From Micromussa lordhowensis (lineage: Eukaryota; Cnidaria; Anthozoa; Scleractinia; Lobophylliidae): DNA of 64,000 bases. The position numbers and the translations under genes were made by a program. The stretch is taken from positions 6,810,424 through 6,874,423 of the forward strand of contig OZ026598.1 of assembly GCA_964020085.1 (NCBI GenBank), read 5' to 3'. The notes beneath the pieces are model-generated. The model was given only the letters and a program-made list of their open reading frames with translations, searched no databases and was not told the origin of the DNA. Below are positions 44,823 through 57,430 of the stretch, piece by piece; within the stretch, counting starts at the first letter, position 1, and each line of letters begins with the position of its first letter.

Positions 44823-47263
44823 CTCTGTTTAATTTGCTCCTTTGAGCTTTTCCGGGCTTCACAACCTTTCCTCGCAGTTAACTATGATCTGCAATAAAAA
44901 TGGTCCTTCCACAATCACACTACCTTCACATGCCAGGTTACGGAATGCCAGTTTAAAAAGGTCTTTATTACTCCGACTGTTTCACAGTGATCTTTCTAAA
45001 GCTGACGGGCTCAACATAGTAGAATAACATATTTGATTAATTCATTAATACCGAAGAAAGCCAATTTTTCGTATTCACTATCAACATTGGCACGTTTGAA
45101 ATCGTTTATAATTTTCACTCGATGTGCTTGAGGGATTACCAGGGTCCGAAAATTTTAAAAATTCGAGCAAAGTAGCAAAGTGCCTCAAAAAAAAGTTTTA
45201 ATTACTTGCTAGCATTAAATACTGAATTTCGACTTACCGACGTTATCTCCCGTGTTTCAAGTTCTTGTTGGTGCAAGGCTCGTTCGTTTCATTTACTGCC
45301 ACAGGACTGTCTGCTTCTCCAAGCTACTTGAGATCATGTTTAAAATAATTTGTGATAAGCAATTTTCATTCATTTCCTTTGGGCTTCGTATATTATATTA
45401 AAAACAGTGATTCCGCTTGCGGCTGATAATTTTGAATATAAGATAAAAGTGGACGAACACCTTTCTGGCACCTCCTGATCAATTACCATTCCATCATCTC
45501 ATATTCGTCGCCCAATCCTCGGTCGAAAAATAATGGTTAATTTTTTTCTCCATTAGAGCATGGTTAAATAGCTGTTGTGAAATTCAACGAAACAAATTAA
45601 AACCTTTAATCTTCGAAAACAGGCAACATATGAGTTTCCTCGCAATATATAAGTTTATGGGGAAAAATGTTTGTTTTATCCGATATAATCCACTTCATCG
45701 GTATGGAAAATACAATTAAACTTTGAAAGTCTCAGAGCTCAAAAACACTAATTTTTCTTACTGATTGTCTAACATTCCCATTAAGAATTCATGGCGGAAC
45801 TTCAAGGTAAATTGATCGTTAACGATCGAGTGGCCTAAATGCGGGTAAGAAATTGGTCTTAATTTACATAAACTCTCACTTCGGTTTTTCTTCTTTGTTT
45901 TTGTTTTGCTTCGTTTTAGTCAAAGTGGGACGTTTGATTACACAAGTGGTGAATTTTGTCCGTAATAAATCAAAATAATGACTGCTCTCCTACGCTTCTT
46001 TAGCCTGTAAATCCGATACAACTCGACTATGAATACATTTCTTTAAAATTCAAGCAATTAACGGCCATGGTTCCGAATATTTAGAAATGTAATTTCGCAT
46101 ATAGTCAAACAAAAATATGAATGTATTCCTACGTGATTTGATGGTCGTCACTCAGTAAAGTGTGTTAGAGAAATAAATATTTTTTGAAAGGGCCCGACTT
46201 GCCGCTTGATACGTACTCAGGAAATCAATTATTCAATTTCTTTTCATTACCTTATTGTCGGCAAAATGTGATAAATTGTACCACCAGGAACGAGCATGAT
46301 TGAATAATGGGAAATATACAGACAAAAGATATTTTATTTTTTGAAATCTAGCAGATGATATATTTTCTGTGATGACAACATTACGGAAAACATTACAGGA
46401 CAGCATGTGGGAAAGTAGGTCTTTTTGATATATCATTAACAATTTCAAAACCATTGCTCAAGACCCCTGCCCATTGCAAACAAAGTGTTTTGATATTTGT
46501 TGCTATTCTGTTTTTTTTTCCTTGTTTTTCAGGCTCTTTGCTTTTTAAACGTGAGCCAAAATGTCGAAAAATGAGAACTAACAGTATGTGATTGTCGGTA
46601 AACAAGATACCCGACCCGTGTAGGATTAATTGCAATGTTAGATGGTGTTAAAGTGAAGCTTGTGTCTTGATCACGTTTCACAGGAAATAAATTAAAATAG
46701 GCATTTCACGTTTCTCGCAAAAAGTGAAACATTTTTCACACGGACAAACAGTAACTAACGAGATTTTGAGACTTAACGTCAACAACACCTTCGCCATTCC
46801 TCCGCCTCGCTTCTTTTTCCTGCACAAAACAAAAACAACCGTCTTCAGGTGATATCGGGGGTCGAAACAATAGAAGAGATGATCAAAATAATGTTTGTAT
46901 CTTCTCAATTCACAGGAAATATTTTTGGCAAGTCGCGGTTCACGTTTACTAACGAAATCACGGTTCTTGTTTCACGGGAAATAATCAGGGCATTCATGGA
47001 TGAACAAAAAACTCCTTACAACCCTTTTGTAATGCGTCAAATCCGAATCCTCGGTAATGGACTGGAACTAGTTTGCTTTGGAGGCTCATGTCCCTACATG
47101 AGTTATATCATTTACCTAAAATGCCTGAGATCGTTTATCGGCCCAAATTTTGATCGTTAGAGACTTAGATAGGTGAATTGGACAGAATTATGGGGGGAAA
47201 AGAAAGTTTTGGAAAAATTGTGCTTTTCAATTAAAAAAAAAGATATCATTAAAAACAGATTAA
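44823..47263. other. gene-free stretch
   Basis: No supported exon. Small perfect palindromes such as gatcgttaacgatc (near 45813) are isolated. Confidence 0.35.
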
Positions 47264-47267
47264 TTAA

Positions 47268-47578
47268 GGCGGGGGTACACGTGAAGGCTGTTTTGTGTAA
47301 ATTTTTGGGTGATTTTTGGGCATTTTGGGAAAGAGATATTTTTTCTCAACGGATAGGTTAAATTGAGGAAAATATGAAATGTTGAAGATTTGATGGATTT
47401 GGAAAATTGAAATTTGAAGTGAAGAATTAGTAGACGGATACCAAACAGTCCCCTAGCAACCTGGGGCTCTCTTTTGCAGGGGTCAACTGTCTGGTAGTGT
47501 TTCCAGCCCATCTTAATCCTAACAATTTCCTTATTTATATTACTTCAAATTACACGCATATTCATGTTTACCCCCGCC
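47268..47578. mobile_element. TTAA-flanked MITE with GGCGGGGGTA ends, copy 1
   Basis: TTAA at 47264-47267 is followed by ggcgggggtac; the other end is tacccccgcc followed by TTAA at 47579-47582. Exact inverted ends with a TTAA duplication are the signature of piggyBac-type insertions. The interior is shared with 59887-60167. Non-coding. Confidence 0.75.
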
Positions 47579-47639
47579 TTAATGTCAAAAAAAGGTTAAT
47601 TGTCAAGAAAACGACAAAACCTTCAAGTTTCAAAGACGT

Positions 47640-49395
47640 GCTTCGACAGATTCTCCTGTCATTTTCAGCTGATTGATTTACAAAGTGTTGAAAGTAGAAT
47701 TTGTAATAAGTAGAAAAATGGTAATTGTAACAACAAAATGACGAAAAGCGTAAAAGTGTGAGAATTATGACTTGATAGTTTTAGATTTACATGGTGTAAT
47801 TGTTGATTCAAAGAGGGTTGTTCTCTTTGAATATGAATAGCCTCTTTTACCTTAAGTTGGAAACTACTGGAAGCGTGATCCAAAACGTGGAAACAATCTG
47901 CTGAACATCAGGTGCGGCGACAATGCAATGTTGAGAATTCTGCAGATGTTTGAAAATGTGACAGGCCTTATCACTGGATAAATGCTCGTTCTCTTACGCG
48001 TGGAAAAATGCCGGGATGTTTCGCCGACGTGACAGACATTACAGCCCGCACATGTAAGCTTATAAAGCACGCGTGAACAGAGCCCGGCAGGGGTAGGGTC
48101 TTTCACGCCATGAAATGTTGCCGATCTTAAAAGAAGAAAAAGTTAGTTTGATATCTAAATCACTGCAATAGCGGTTAGCGATTTTTTTTTTTCAAAACGG
48201 CCTATGTAGGGTAGCTTAAAGTAAAACGTAGGTGAAGATGTGGGGTGGATACCCCGGGGACAATGATTTTTGGGTCCCAGTGATGTAACATAACCTTTTC
48301 AATTAAAGGTGCAGTCGAAAGTTTCTTTTTAGGATATCCAAATGAGCTTAGTGATGTCCTCGTGAAACCCTAACCAGGTGTTGTAAATAAATCTTATAGA
48401 CCCTACCAACTAGAGTCTTAATGAGACCCACTTTGTAAAATTATGAGGTAAAGCTAAAATAATTGATCAATAACCCAGTGAAGGTTTTCTTGCGGCAGAC
48501 TCTGGTTAAAGAAAAATTGGGTTCGTTATTGTCGATCAAGACATCTAAAAAGGGTAAATTGTGATTGACCTCTTTTTAAATGGTAGTCCTGATGTTGGGG
48601 TGCTTGGAGTTGATGTAGTCGAAAAATATAACGGCATCGTGTTCCGAGTGAAATAAACAAAAACTATCATCAACATAGGTAAGTCTTCATACGAGCCAAG
48701 TGGCTCATCAGGCCGGAGCTTATATCCCGGTTTCATGTTCTGTAGCATGAAGCGGCTAGGAATATTTCTACTGCCCCCGGGATGGAATGCTAGTCCATTG
48801 CAGGGTTACCCCCAGCATACCATTTATACACCTGGGTGGAGAGAGGCACCGTGAGAGTAAAGTATTTTTCCCTAGAACACAACACAATGTCCCCGGCCTG
48901 CGCTCGAACTCGGACCGCTCGCTCCGGAGTCGAGCGCACTAACCATGAGGCCACCGCTCCTTTACTCTTTATCGAAATACCGGCAATAAAATAAAATTGT
49001 AGAGTCATGGAAATTTTCCAACCATAGTTTTTCATGATACCCCATACAAAGATTAGCTAGAACGAGAGCAAGGGGAGACTCCATGGCTACGCCATCTATT
49101 TGATCATGGAAAGAACCATTAAATACTGAGGAAATGGGTCTGGGCGGTAGCTATAGTGAAGGGGCTTTACTTAACTTGAGGTCGGGACTGCCCTCTTAAA
49201 CATAGTTGACCGCTAATACATTCTCCAAGGGGTATGTTATAAAGAGACTTCCCGCATCAAACGAAGCCATAAACTCACGAAACATTCACTAGAAATCGAA
49301 CGCTCTTTACTAATTCTGAATGTTATGTTGATGGACCGAGAAACCGTCCAGGTACAGAGCTTCGCCTTAACGAGCGAGATCAGTATGTAGCCATC
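47640..49395 (-). pseudogene. decayed Penelope-like retroelement (reverse transcriptase plus GIY-YIG endonuclease)
   Basis: Reading the minus strand from about 49395 downward, reverse-transcriptase blocks appear in order: LFTNIPLE-like remnants; then QIDGVAMESPLALVLAN and MGYHEKLWLENF (about 49115-49010); then YVDDSFCLFHSEHDAV, with YVDD codons at 48666-48677. After these comes a GIY-YIG-type segment, VLYKLTCAGCNVCHVGETSR with HFSTRKR (about 48090-48000), and finally KVKEAIHIQREQPSLNQQ (about 47850-47790). RT followed by a C-terminal GIY-YIG domain is the Penelope-like layout. Several frameshifts and stops, and a SINE inserted between the RT motifs, show that it is dead. The N-terminus is not recognisable. 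Confidence 0.8.
48680..48964 (-). mobile_element. tRNA-derived SINE inserted in the Penelope-like element
   Basis: On the minus strand the 5' part (about 48964-48890) reads ggtggcctcatggttagtgc and ggtccgagttcgagc, matching tRNA-type A and B boxes of a pol III promoter. A body with ggggtaaccctgcaatggac and atcccgggggcag follows. The 3' end carries gagccacttggctc near 48700. It interrupts the RT frame just before YVDD. tatttcgat/tatgttgat at its edges may be a decayed target duplication. Confidence 0.7.
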
Positions 49396-50737
49396 TTGAC
49401 CTGACAAGCTTGGTCTGTAATGATTTGCTATACGCCTTTACTTTAAGTCACAACAACGTTTGGAGAAAAACTCAGGTGTGGGGATTCAGAAGTGCTAAAG
49501 GAAAGATATTAAACTATCTCTACTTGTGCATAACAGCAGGATGGCTAATTAAACTATTTATCAACTTATATTCGTGCCCAGCGTGCGTTTATCGAGTTAC
49601 CGTTTTGCGCCGGAGTTTGAAGAGTACGAGAGAAGCGTAAGCGATCGATGCTGACATCATTGTTTACATTTTTCTTCATTAACACACGACTTTGCGTAGA
49701 TCTAGAGAAGGCATCATGCTAGGCACAAAGTGACTCAGAACATTAAAAAGAGCTTGTAAATTTAGTAATTGGTGATGTTTGTGGCTCTTTGGTTGCGATA
49801 TTCAAGAAGATATTGGTTTTCAAACACTGCAAAACGTCTGAATGGCCAAAGCGCTAATGAGCTCATGCATTCTTTTTGACACATACTTGTTACTTGTTTC
49901 GTACCCTTTCAATATTCAGAGGTGACGTTTTTTCAGCTCAATCAGAAACTGCTAATGACACAAATGGCGCAAAGATTCCCCTGTAACTTTCAGGCACCTC
50001 ACAAGCTTTTTTCAAGTCTACCACATGAATTGCGATTCGCGTTTTACGTGCAAAATCGCAGTTGAGAACCTTGGGCTGTCTGAATAGACCCTAAGAGGTG
50101 TTCTTGGCGTTGCCGAGAGCAGCTTTAGCTTCTAGATAGACGATAGACGCACAGCTGATCATTTGTAGGTAAAACAAGAACATAGATACGTCAGTTTTCC
50201 AATTACAGTAACATACTTAACACGAAGGACTGTGTATGAGCATTGAGAAGAGAGTCGACGAATTGAACTTCCAGGTGTTTGAAAATATGACCAAACTCTG
50301 CCTTGGCCGTATAATATATCTTCTCAAGTCGAGACTAAAACTAAACAGGAAAAGGAGAAAAAAATCCTAAATATTTATGGTGATTGAGATCACATATATT
50401 CAAACATCGTCATGGTATAGTTTATAGAGGAAAATGGTGATGAAGCCAGGTAAACATCAAAGGAGCAAATAAAGATGCTAAGATTTATGTTGGAAGGTCC
50501 ACGACCGTGCAATATGTTTTGGTTTTGCGCTTATACACTATGCATGGCTTACTTACCAAAACGTTTCTATTGGTTAGTTCCTCAGTATGGATTAAACAAC
50601 TATAATTGTGTTTTGTGCACAATCAAGGCCAAAAAAGCGAACAAAAACCTAAAACAAAGAAATATGCCCTGTTCCATCATAACCATTCCCCTCAATTGAC
50701 TGTGGTCATGGTTATGGTTTCGTTAGTTTAAAGTATG
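49396..50737. other. gene-free stretch
   Basis: No supported exon or repeat. Confidence 0.35.
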
Positions 50738-51216
50738 TATGACAGATATTTCTTTTATTGGCTTGATGGAATCTGCATAAGGTCATGACAAAAAAATAGA
50801 TATCGCGGGGTTTTTTTTCGCGTTTTAGACATCTGAAAACGTAACATTTCCTTTTCAGTTAAGTCAGAAACCGCGGCAGGGTAGAACCTGGGACTAGTCA
50901 AGCTGTGAAGGTAGGTCTACAACAAGGTCTACACATCTTTCGTAAATGTTTATAATTTTGAACCAAAATTGGAATTACGCTTAATTGTCTAATTCCTAGT
51001 GTATTTCACAAATATTTTGCAATAAAATATATTATTTTGTTTGCTTCGAAAAACATGTCGACGTACATCCTTTATTGACGTCTCACGACCTGACTAGTCC
51101 CAGGCTTCCACTATACGTGGTTTCTGACCAACAGGAAATGAAATTTTCCGTTTTCAGATGGCTAAAATGTGGTGAAAAGACAACGATTTTTCCATATCAA
51201 GTTCTCGTGTAGGCAC
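50738..51216. repeat. inverted-repeat element related to the MMP intron 2 repeat
   Basis: 50738-50993 aligns with 7142-7406. In addition, 50800-50905 (tctgaaaacg, caga-aaccgcgg, cctgggactagtca) faces a complementary arm at 51090-51216 (tgactagtcccagg, gtggtttctg, cgttttcagatgg). The arms are about 110-130 bp and diverged. Confidence 0.6.
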
Positions 51217-54200
51217 TTTAAATTTGATGAATTTTGAGTTGAAAAGTGTACTTTATTGGCAATTTATGACGTGCAATCCATTATCAAAAGAAGACGCCTG
51301 TTTTCTAACATAATGGTGGTCTTCGCAAAATTTCCAAGCTGAGGAAAAACGATCGAATATTCACTTCCACTTACCATTTTAATTAAGTTCAAATTTAAAA
51401 TTTCCTTACCGAACACATTATAGCGACAAGATTTATGTTTTCTCCTTTTTGATTTGTTGTTTACTAGGTAAACCAGACACATGCTTTTAATAAAATTGGG
51501 CACGAGCTGGCCACGATATCAGAACGTCTTTGCAATCGCAAATACGAACTACTTTAGATTTGAAATTATTAAGTATCCATTTCGTTTTTATTTCGATATC
51601 TCCTGGATCACTTCATCCAGCCACGAGATGAAACCGAGCCTGTCAGTTTCAAGAAGTTCTCCATGTGACTCAGTTCCTATGCGTGATAATTCAGAATATT
51701 TTTCGCACTATTAGCAGCAATAATATCTGGTCGAAAATCGCAACTGCGAATGCTATCAGCATAACGCTATTAATCTTTGGTTTAGGCACATGAAAAGAGC
51801 CTCGCGGTATCATTGCAATTAGAATTACATCAATTCTTAATCTCTTGAAAACCTCGAAGAAAAACATCACCATATTTTTCCGATTCGCTTGTTTTTCGAC
51901 ATCTTACAGATAAACTCATATCTGCAAACAAAGGCACAGAAATAACAATTGCTTGACCATTAGTAGTTTTGTCAGTTTCTAGTCGAATGTGCCAAATTTC
52001 TAAATGCAGTTTCGAGCGAATCTTGAATGAATAGATTGATTATATTCCACATCCCGGCAGTGAGCAAACAAACGTCTCCGGACGATGAGTCAATTTTAAT
52101 AATTTGCTTTCTTATTGGACACGGGTTGATGTGCAATATTGTATAACATGAAATAAGTAATCTGGCTGACCAGAAATCAATCTATCCACTTGCACGTCCA
52201 TCTAATATCCCGAAAACAACTTTATCCAGCTTGGAGCCGACGGTAAGTTGGTCCCTGCTTGTTTCAACATATCATCATAACCGGAGAATCATCAGCTATT
52301 TTTAATTATTCTTACTGAGTATCTTTCGGACGAAAACATCTTTAAAATTATATCACTATCTCCAGTTTCAAATCGTCGGAGTGACCTCATCAGTGCTCTG
52401 AGAACAAAACGGTCAGTGAAAATTTTGTTTTGTGCACCTGAGACTTTCAGTGAAAAATACATGGCTTTGCTGATAACTCGTAGTTTTTAATCTGTCCATT
52501 TTGGTTGCACGTAATCACAGACCTTTCGAGTTGTTTTCTTTCAAAATACACCGTAGACAATCTTTCAATCTTTCCAGGAGTGAAACCAACAAGAAACAGT
52601 CAAAATCAAAGAACTTTTTTGCAAAGTGAGGGGTAATATGTGACTGCAAAACATATTTAAACTGCTACAAAATTTGTAAAATGAAAACAATTAGGTAGAC
52701 CTTGAAAAAAAAAGACTTCCACGGACCATAGCTAGAATGCTCAACGGACAATAAACACCTCAAACTGCCAAAAAAAACCATATAATTATGATACTGTCAG
52801 TCAGTGGCGAAAAAAAACTCATTTTTTGGCTGAAAAATTCATAACCGTCAATTAATTTTATGAGTTAAATTCAAATTAAAAAACATTGATGTTGGTTGTT
52901 ATTGTCCATTATTTCGTGGAATATGTTCAAACTAGGGCAAATAGTGATCAAAAACATGTCTTACCCCCGCAACTGTCAGAGAACGATTCGTTTTCTGCCA
53001 AATCCCATTTACTATGACAAGCCGGCAACAAATGTTCGCAGATGACACGCTTTTGGCAACATTTCGTAATCCTTGAAGCAAATATTTTTTCATGACCTGA
53101 AACTAACTTCTCTGAGCCGCTTTCTCGAATGACTAAGTATCTTAGATATATTATATATTTTCCTTACTGATTTGCCTGCTTGCTTTTCTTTGCTACTTTG
53201 CATATATATTTATGTTTTATAATTAAATGGTCTCCGACGTTTATACTTCGAATTTGTCCTCTCTTATCTGTGGTGTAATTTTTATTTTTCCCTTTATAAA
53301 GCTAGCCTGTTTGTTGTGTCCGCAAACATAGCACTTGGCAGCCACAGTGAGGTTCTTTTTGAAGCAAACAAAGACTTCTGGATTTATCTTAAGAATTATT
53401 TATCCCAAATTCGTTCCATATCAACCTTAAATCCAATCCTGTATATGAACGCAAACGCAAGTTATTCATCAGCGCAGTTAACAAACAAACGGCTTTCGAT
53501 AGCTCAGTTGTTATGTTAATAGTATTGACAAAAACGTATTTTTCGATTTTTTTCGCGGAATTGCTTGAAAGCTTTCGATTTCCTGAGCAGTCAACTAAAC
53601 TATTGGCTCTTCTTTTTAACTTCGAATTAATATTTACTGATTTACATATATTTTTCTAGCGCTTAGTTGCCAGAATTTGTACTTACTTACTGCTTTTCTC
53701 GCATGATTTTCATCGCCACCTGCCTTTTTAAAATTATTTTTGTTAATATTGCAAGGAAGAACTGATCGCGTTTTATTTTTCAAACTTGGTTGTTTATCCT
53801 ATAAAATATCAAGCTATACTTTCTTGGAAAGAACCGAAAAAGAATACGATAACTAAAAGTGATCAACATCAGTTGAGTAAAAGAATCGTGGTTTATTATG
53901 ACAAAACACCTTGTTTCGAAGTTGCAATAAAACAGATTATAGCAACTGCACTTTCTGCGGTTTAGCGTTGTCAAGATTCTTCAAAAACGTGATGGTGTGT
54001 CGCTAAACAGCCTTGAAAGCTCTTCTCTTTTGAAGATTTCAGTCATTTAAGACAACAATGCTTAGCACATACATACAATGCGCAGTTGAAACAATAGCTG
54101 TAAAAAACAAGACATGTGTAGAATTTCCTCTTTGATTCTAATCGTCGGCGGTAAGCTAATAACACCTTTTCCTAAAATTAAAAGGATTTACGGTGCACAA

Positions 54201-56544
54201 ATTAATGCTTTTAGTCGTTTGCGTGCTTCTTATCCTTCAAAAACAAAACGAGAAACGTGATATGCCAAATTAAGTTGCCGATCTGCCCAGCCGAAACACC
54301 TGGAGAGTAATGCATGACGGTTTAAGCCGACTAGAATTCTCATTTTACGTCATTCAATTTTAGGCAGTTGAAGGTTGACAGTGCTTGAAAACTTTCCAGT
54401 GTATTTTAGGGATACCAGTCGCTTAGCTGTAAAGCATGACCATATTCTAGCAATTTATAATCATAAAAAAGTCTAATTACGCGCGATGAATAACGCGGCA
54501 AATGGTTTTGGACATTCAGAGAGAAATTAAATTCAAGACGGAATTCAATTCTAGATCTTATAGAAAAAAAAACACGTTTGATAGTTAAACACTTAAGAAC
54601 CATAGCTGAAATGACTGTCTTTTGTGCAACTAGTCTTCGAATGACAAAAAACAGAGATGCTGAAACAATAATTCTGAAAACGTGTTTGGTGACCAATAAT
54701 AGCTATTTTGTTAGACGGCTTACAATAAAATTTACCATTGTTTGACGGTTGACGGCTAAAAAGACCATTTTACGATTGATTGCTGACCAATTTATATGTA
54801 GAACTGTCACATGATTCGAGAACTCAGAAACATATGTACCTTATAGAAAAGCAAATATAAGGGTTCGATTATACAGAACAGTACTACAAAAATAACAGAA
54901 ACTCGTTGGGAGGTAATATATCAAACAATAGAGACTTTTATTTAACCACATTTTCAAACAACGATAACAGAGTTGAGAATACACCGCGCAGGCGTGTTTT
55001 TTTGACGAACTTCGAGAAGTTTCTAAATGTAGTGAGACACTGTCTCTTGTCTTTGATATATCTTCTCAATCAAAACTAAAGCCAAGGAGAAAACGGAGAA
55101 AATAAACCGCAAAACTCTGTAAGTCAAGGTCTGATATCCAATTAAGCACCGTCACGATTACGATTTTCGTTGTTTGATCTTATCAAGAGAAAATGAAGGG
55201 ACAGTCCCTCATTTTCTATTGATCTTATGAATAATTTACGTCTCTAAGAAGAGAGGTGCCTGACGATAAATTAAAAATTGCAGCCGTGCCTTGATAGATT
55301 AAAAAATGCTTATATCTCAATATTTCTTAAAGATCTGTTTCCCAACGTCAAAATGTCAGCAAATCCGCTTTTTCTTTTTAACGCAAATTTTTAAAAAGTT
55401 GATTATTCATATCATTATTCCAAAAAGAGATAAAGCACTTAAGCACTTTATCATGAGGGACATATTAATGGATGTATATTGCCCGGGAGAAATCCCAGCT
55501 CGTTCGCATCCGTTTTAATCAAAACTGGAAAAACTTAGACCTTAAATACCTGAGAGTATGGTGTTGAATTTCAATTAGTCATAATAATATTATTAATTAC
55601 ACCTCTGCAACAATCATGTAAAAGGAAATTGCACGACTCGAGTACAATTCGTGATTAATTGGAGCGAGACTGATAAAAAAGTAAAAAGCTTTTAAAATTA
55701 AACGAGCCCGTAAGCGAATCCAATTGGACAACTTTTAAAATATTACAAACATTGGACAAATCGATCACGAATTGCAGAAGAAGGTCCAGTGTATGGTTTT
55801 TTGTTGCTTTTTTTTTCAATTATACTGGATATCTAGAGTTAAAAAGAAAGTATTATTCCGAGATAAAACTGATCACATTTTCCAAGGATATTTTGAAAAC
55901 TGAATAACGAATAGGCACGTTACCATAGAAAAATAAACTTGTAATCATACGGGTGACAATTTAAGGTTAATGTAATTGTTTTCAAGAAGTTTCCAAAGGG
56001 TCTTCATAATAGCACGCAAGTCAAGAATTTAAAGAAAACGAAAAAACTTTGAAAGTTTGAAAGACATGTTTCAAAAAGTTGAGTGTACTATAGCAAAACT
56101 TGTAGCACAATTCCGCAGGACAGCATATTGTGCCCCTTTGTTACAATTAACAATTGTAGCTCTTCTTTAAATATTCCATGCCTTCAACTTCCCACAAGAG
56201 AAGAAACGTAAATGCGGAAGTTTGGTCTTTTCTAAATGTTTCCTGGTTTGGGTGCACACGCAATTTGTTTACGGAAAACACAAAAATATATATATCTATT
56301 ATTTTTTAGAGTCTGACATTTGGCTTCCGTATCAAATGTTTTTCCATAAAACGCAAGAAATAACTTGGGTAACAGTAAATTATCCTTTGCCCGAGGGTTT
56401 ACGTAATATATAGTACTGCAAATAGCCCTCTCCCAAACCTGTTTCTATATTTTGATTTCCCGGCCTAAATGCTTGAGATCTTCCTCTTCAACAGGTAACT
56501 AGGTGTATGTGAAACTTGGATAAACACTTGGGCAAAAATTTCAC
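51217..56544. other. gene-free AT-rich stretch
   Basis: Over 5 kb without a recognisable exon, RNA gene or repeat family. AT-rich tracts with runs of A or T are common. Confidence 0.4.
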
Positions 56545-56690
56545 CTAATCGTACCTTTCTGGTACACGTCAGCGACATATCAGGCGAGCGTGGCCGAGCC
56601 TGCTTTGTATTTTGGCCACCCAAAATGCTCATGGCAAGGCCAAGACAGCCTGATATGCCGCCGAAACGTACCGAAAAAGGTGCGATGCGA
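56545..56690. repeat. palindromic element
   Basis: The left arm caccta-atcgtacctttctgg, continuing tacacgtcagcgacatatca, faces tgatatgccgccgaaacgta, continuing ccgaaaaaggtgcgatg. The arms are about 40 bp with mismatches. The open frame through this region is incidental. Confidence 0.6.
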
Positions 56691-57351
56691 TATTCGCGGT
56701 ACTCAGATTCGGCCAGAGTTTAGGAGATGTTTTTCTAGTAACGGTTATGCAAAGCTATTGCTAGGGAGACAATTCTCGCCCTTTTCCAAAAATCTGAATC
56801 TTATGATAGAATAAATCTGGGTCGACGAATAAAATTTAAAAAGCAATTAGATACAGCTTGCAAACCTCGTGCTTGACGTTATTTTTCCAGACATTTGATA
56901 AGATTTTTTGACGTGGACAACAAATTTGAACTCGACGAATTCCCTTTGTATAAAATATCAGACACATCGAATCTGACAAAAGCTGGTTTGTATCGTGCAG
57001 TTTATATTGATCTGTGTGATTAGATTTTCTTACCGAAACACTTGCATGACTTGAAACGACAACACAGTGACAGCTAGTTCTGTCTGAGTTTATAGAATAA
57101 TGAACATTTACGTGAGGTCATGATGACATTTTTGGACGTAACCGACGGAGCTCTTGCCAAAATAACAGGCTTCAAAGTTGTCCGAAGTCCATATTCAGCT
57201 AGCATACAAGGACCTCAAAGGCCACTCTAAGCCCTTTTGAACTAAAATAACTGCCACAGACTTCCCCCAGACTAAAAAGACAATGTACAAACAAAGCCGA
57301 AGGCCAATCCTGTCACGTATTTTTGATGAGCACACAAAGTATGAGCAAACA
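56691..57351. other. gene-free stretch
   Basis: No exon recognised. It may contain the promoter of the possible exon at 57352, but no element is distinctive. Confidence 0.3.
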
Positions 57352-57430
57352 ATGTTCGTAGGTCGCATTTTAATATTGCTAGCATGTATTTCCTCAGATG
57401 CAGGTTCAACGGATGGGGTTTGCTCTGAAG
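57352..57430 (+). CDS. possible first exon of a secreted protein (partial)
   Basis: An ATG in good context (A at -3) opens a 26-codon frame, MFVGRILILLACISSDAGS then TDGVCSE, that looks like a short signal peptide with a following cysteine. It ends at a GTAAGA donor in phase 1. Phase-1 introns after a signal peptide are common in genes for secreted modular proteins. No continuing exon was recognised downstream in the window, so the gene either extends past 64000 or this is a chance match. Function unknown. Confidence 0.3.

Noticed and set aside
48890..48964. Possible tRNA gene on the minus strand
   Set aside because: A and B box-like motifs are present, but the cloverleaf is not complete and the sequence continues into a SINE body; treated as a tRNA-derived SINE.
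52140..52243. Open stretch of about 100 bp ending at a GTAAGT donor-like site
   Set aside because: It has no start codon, acceptor or recognisable protein motif; most likely a chance donor match.
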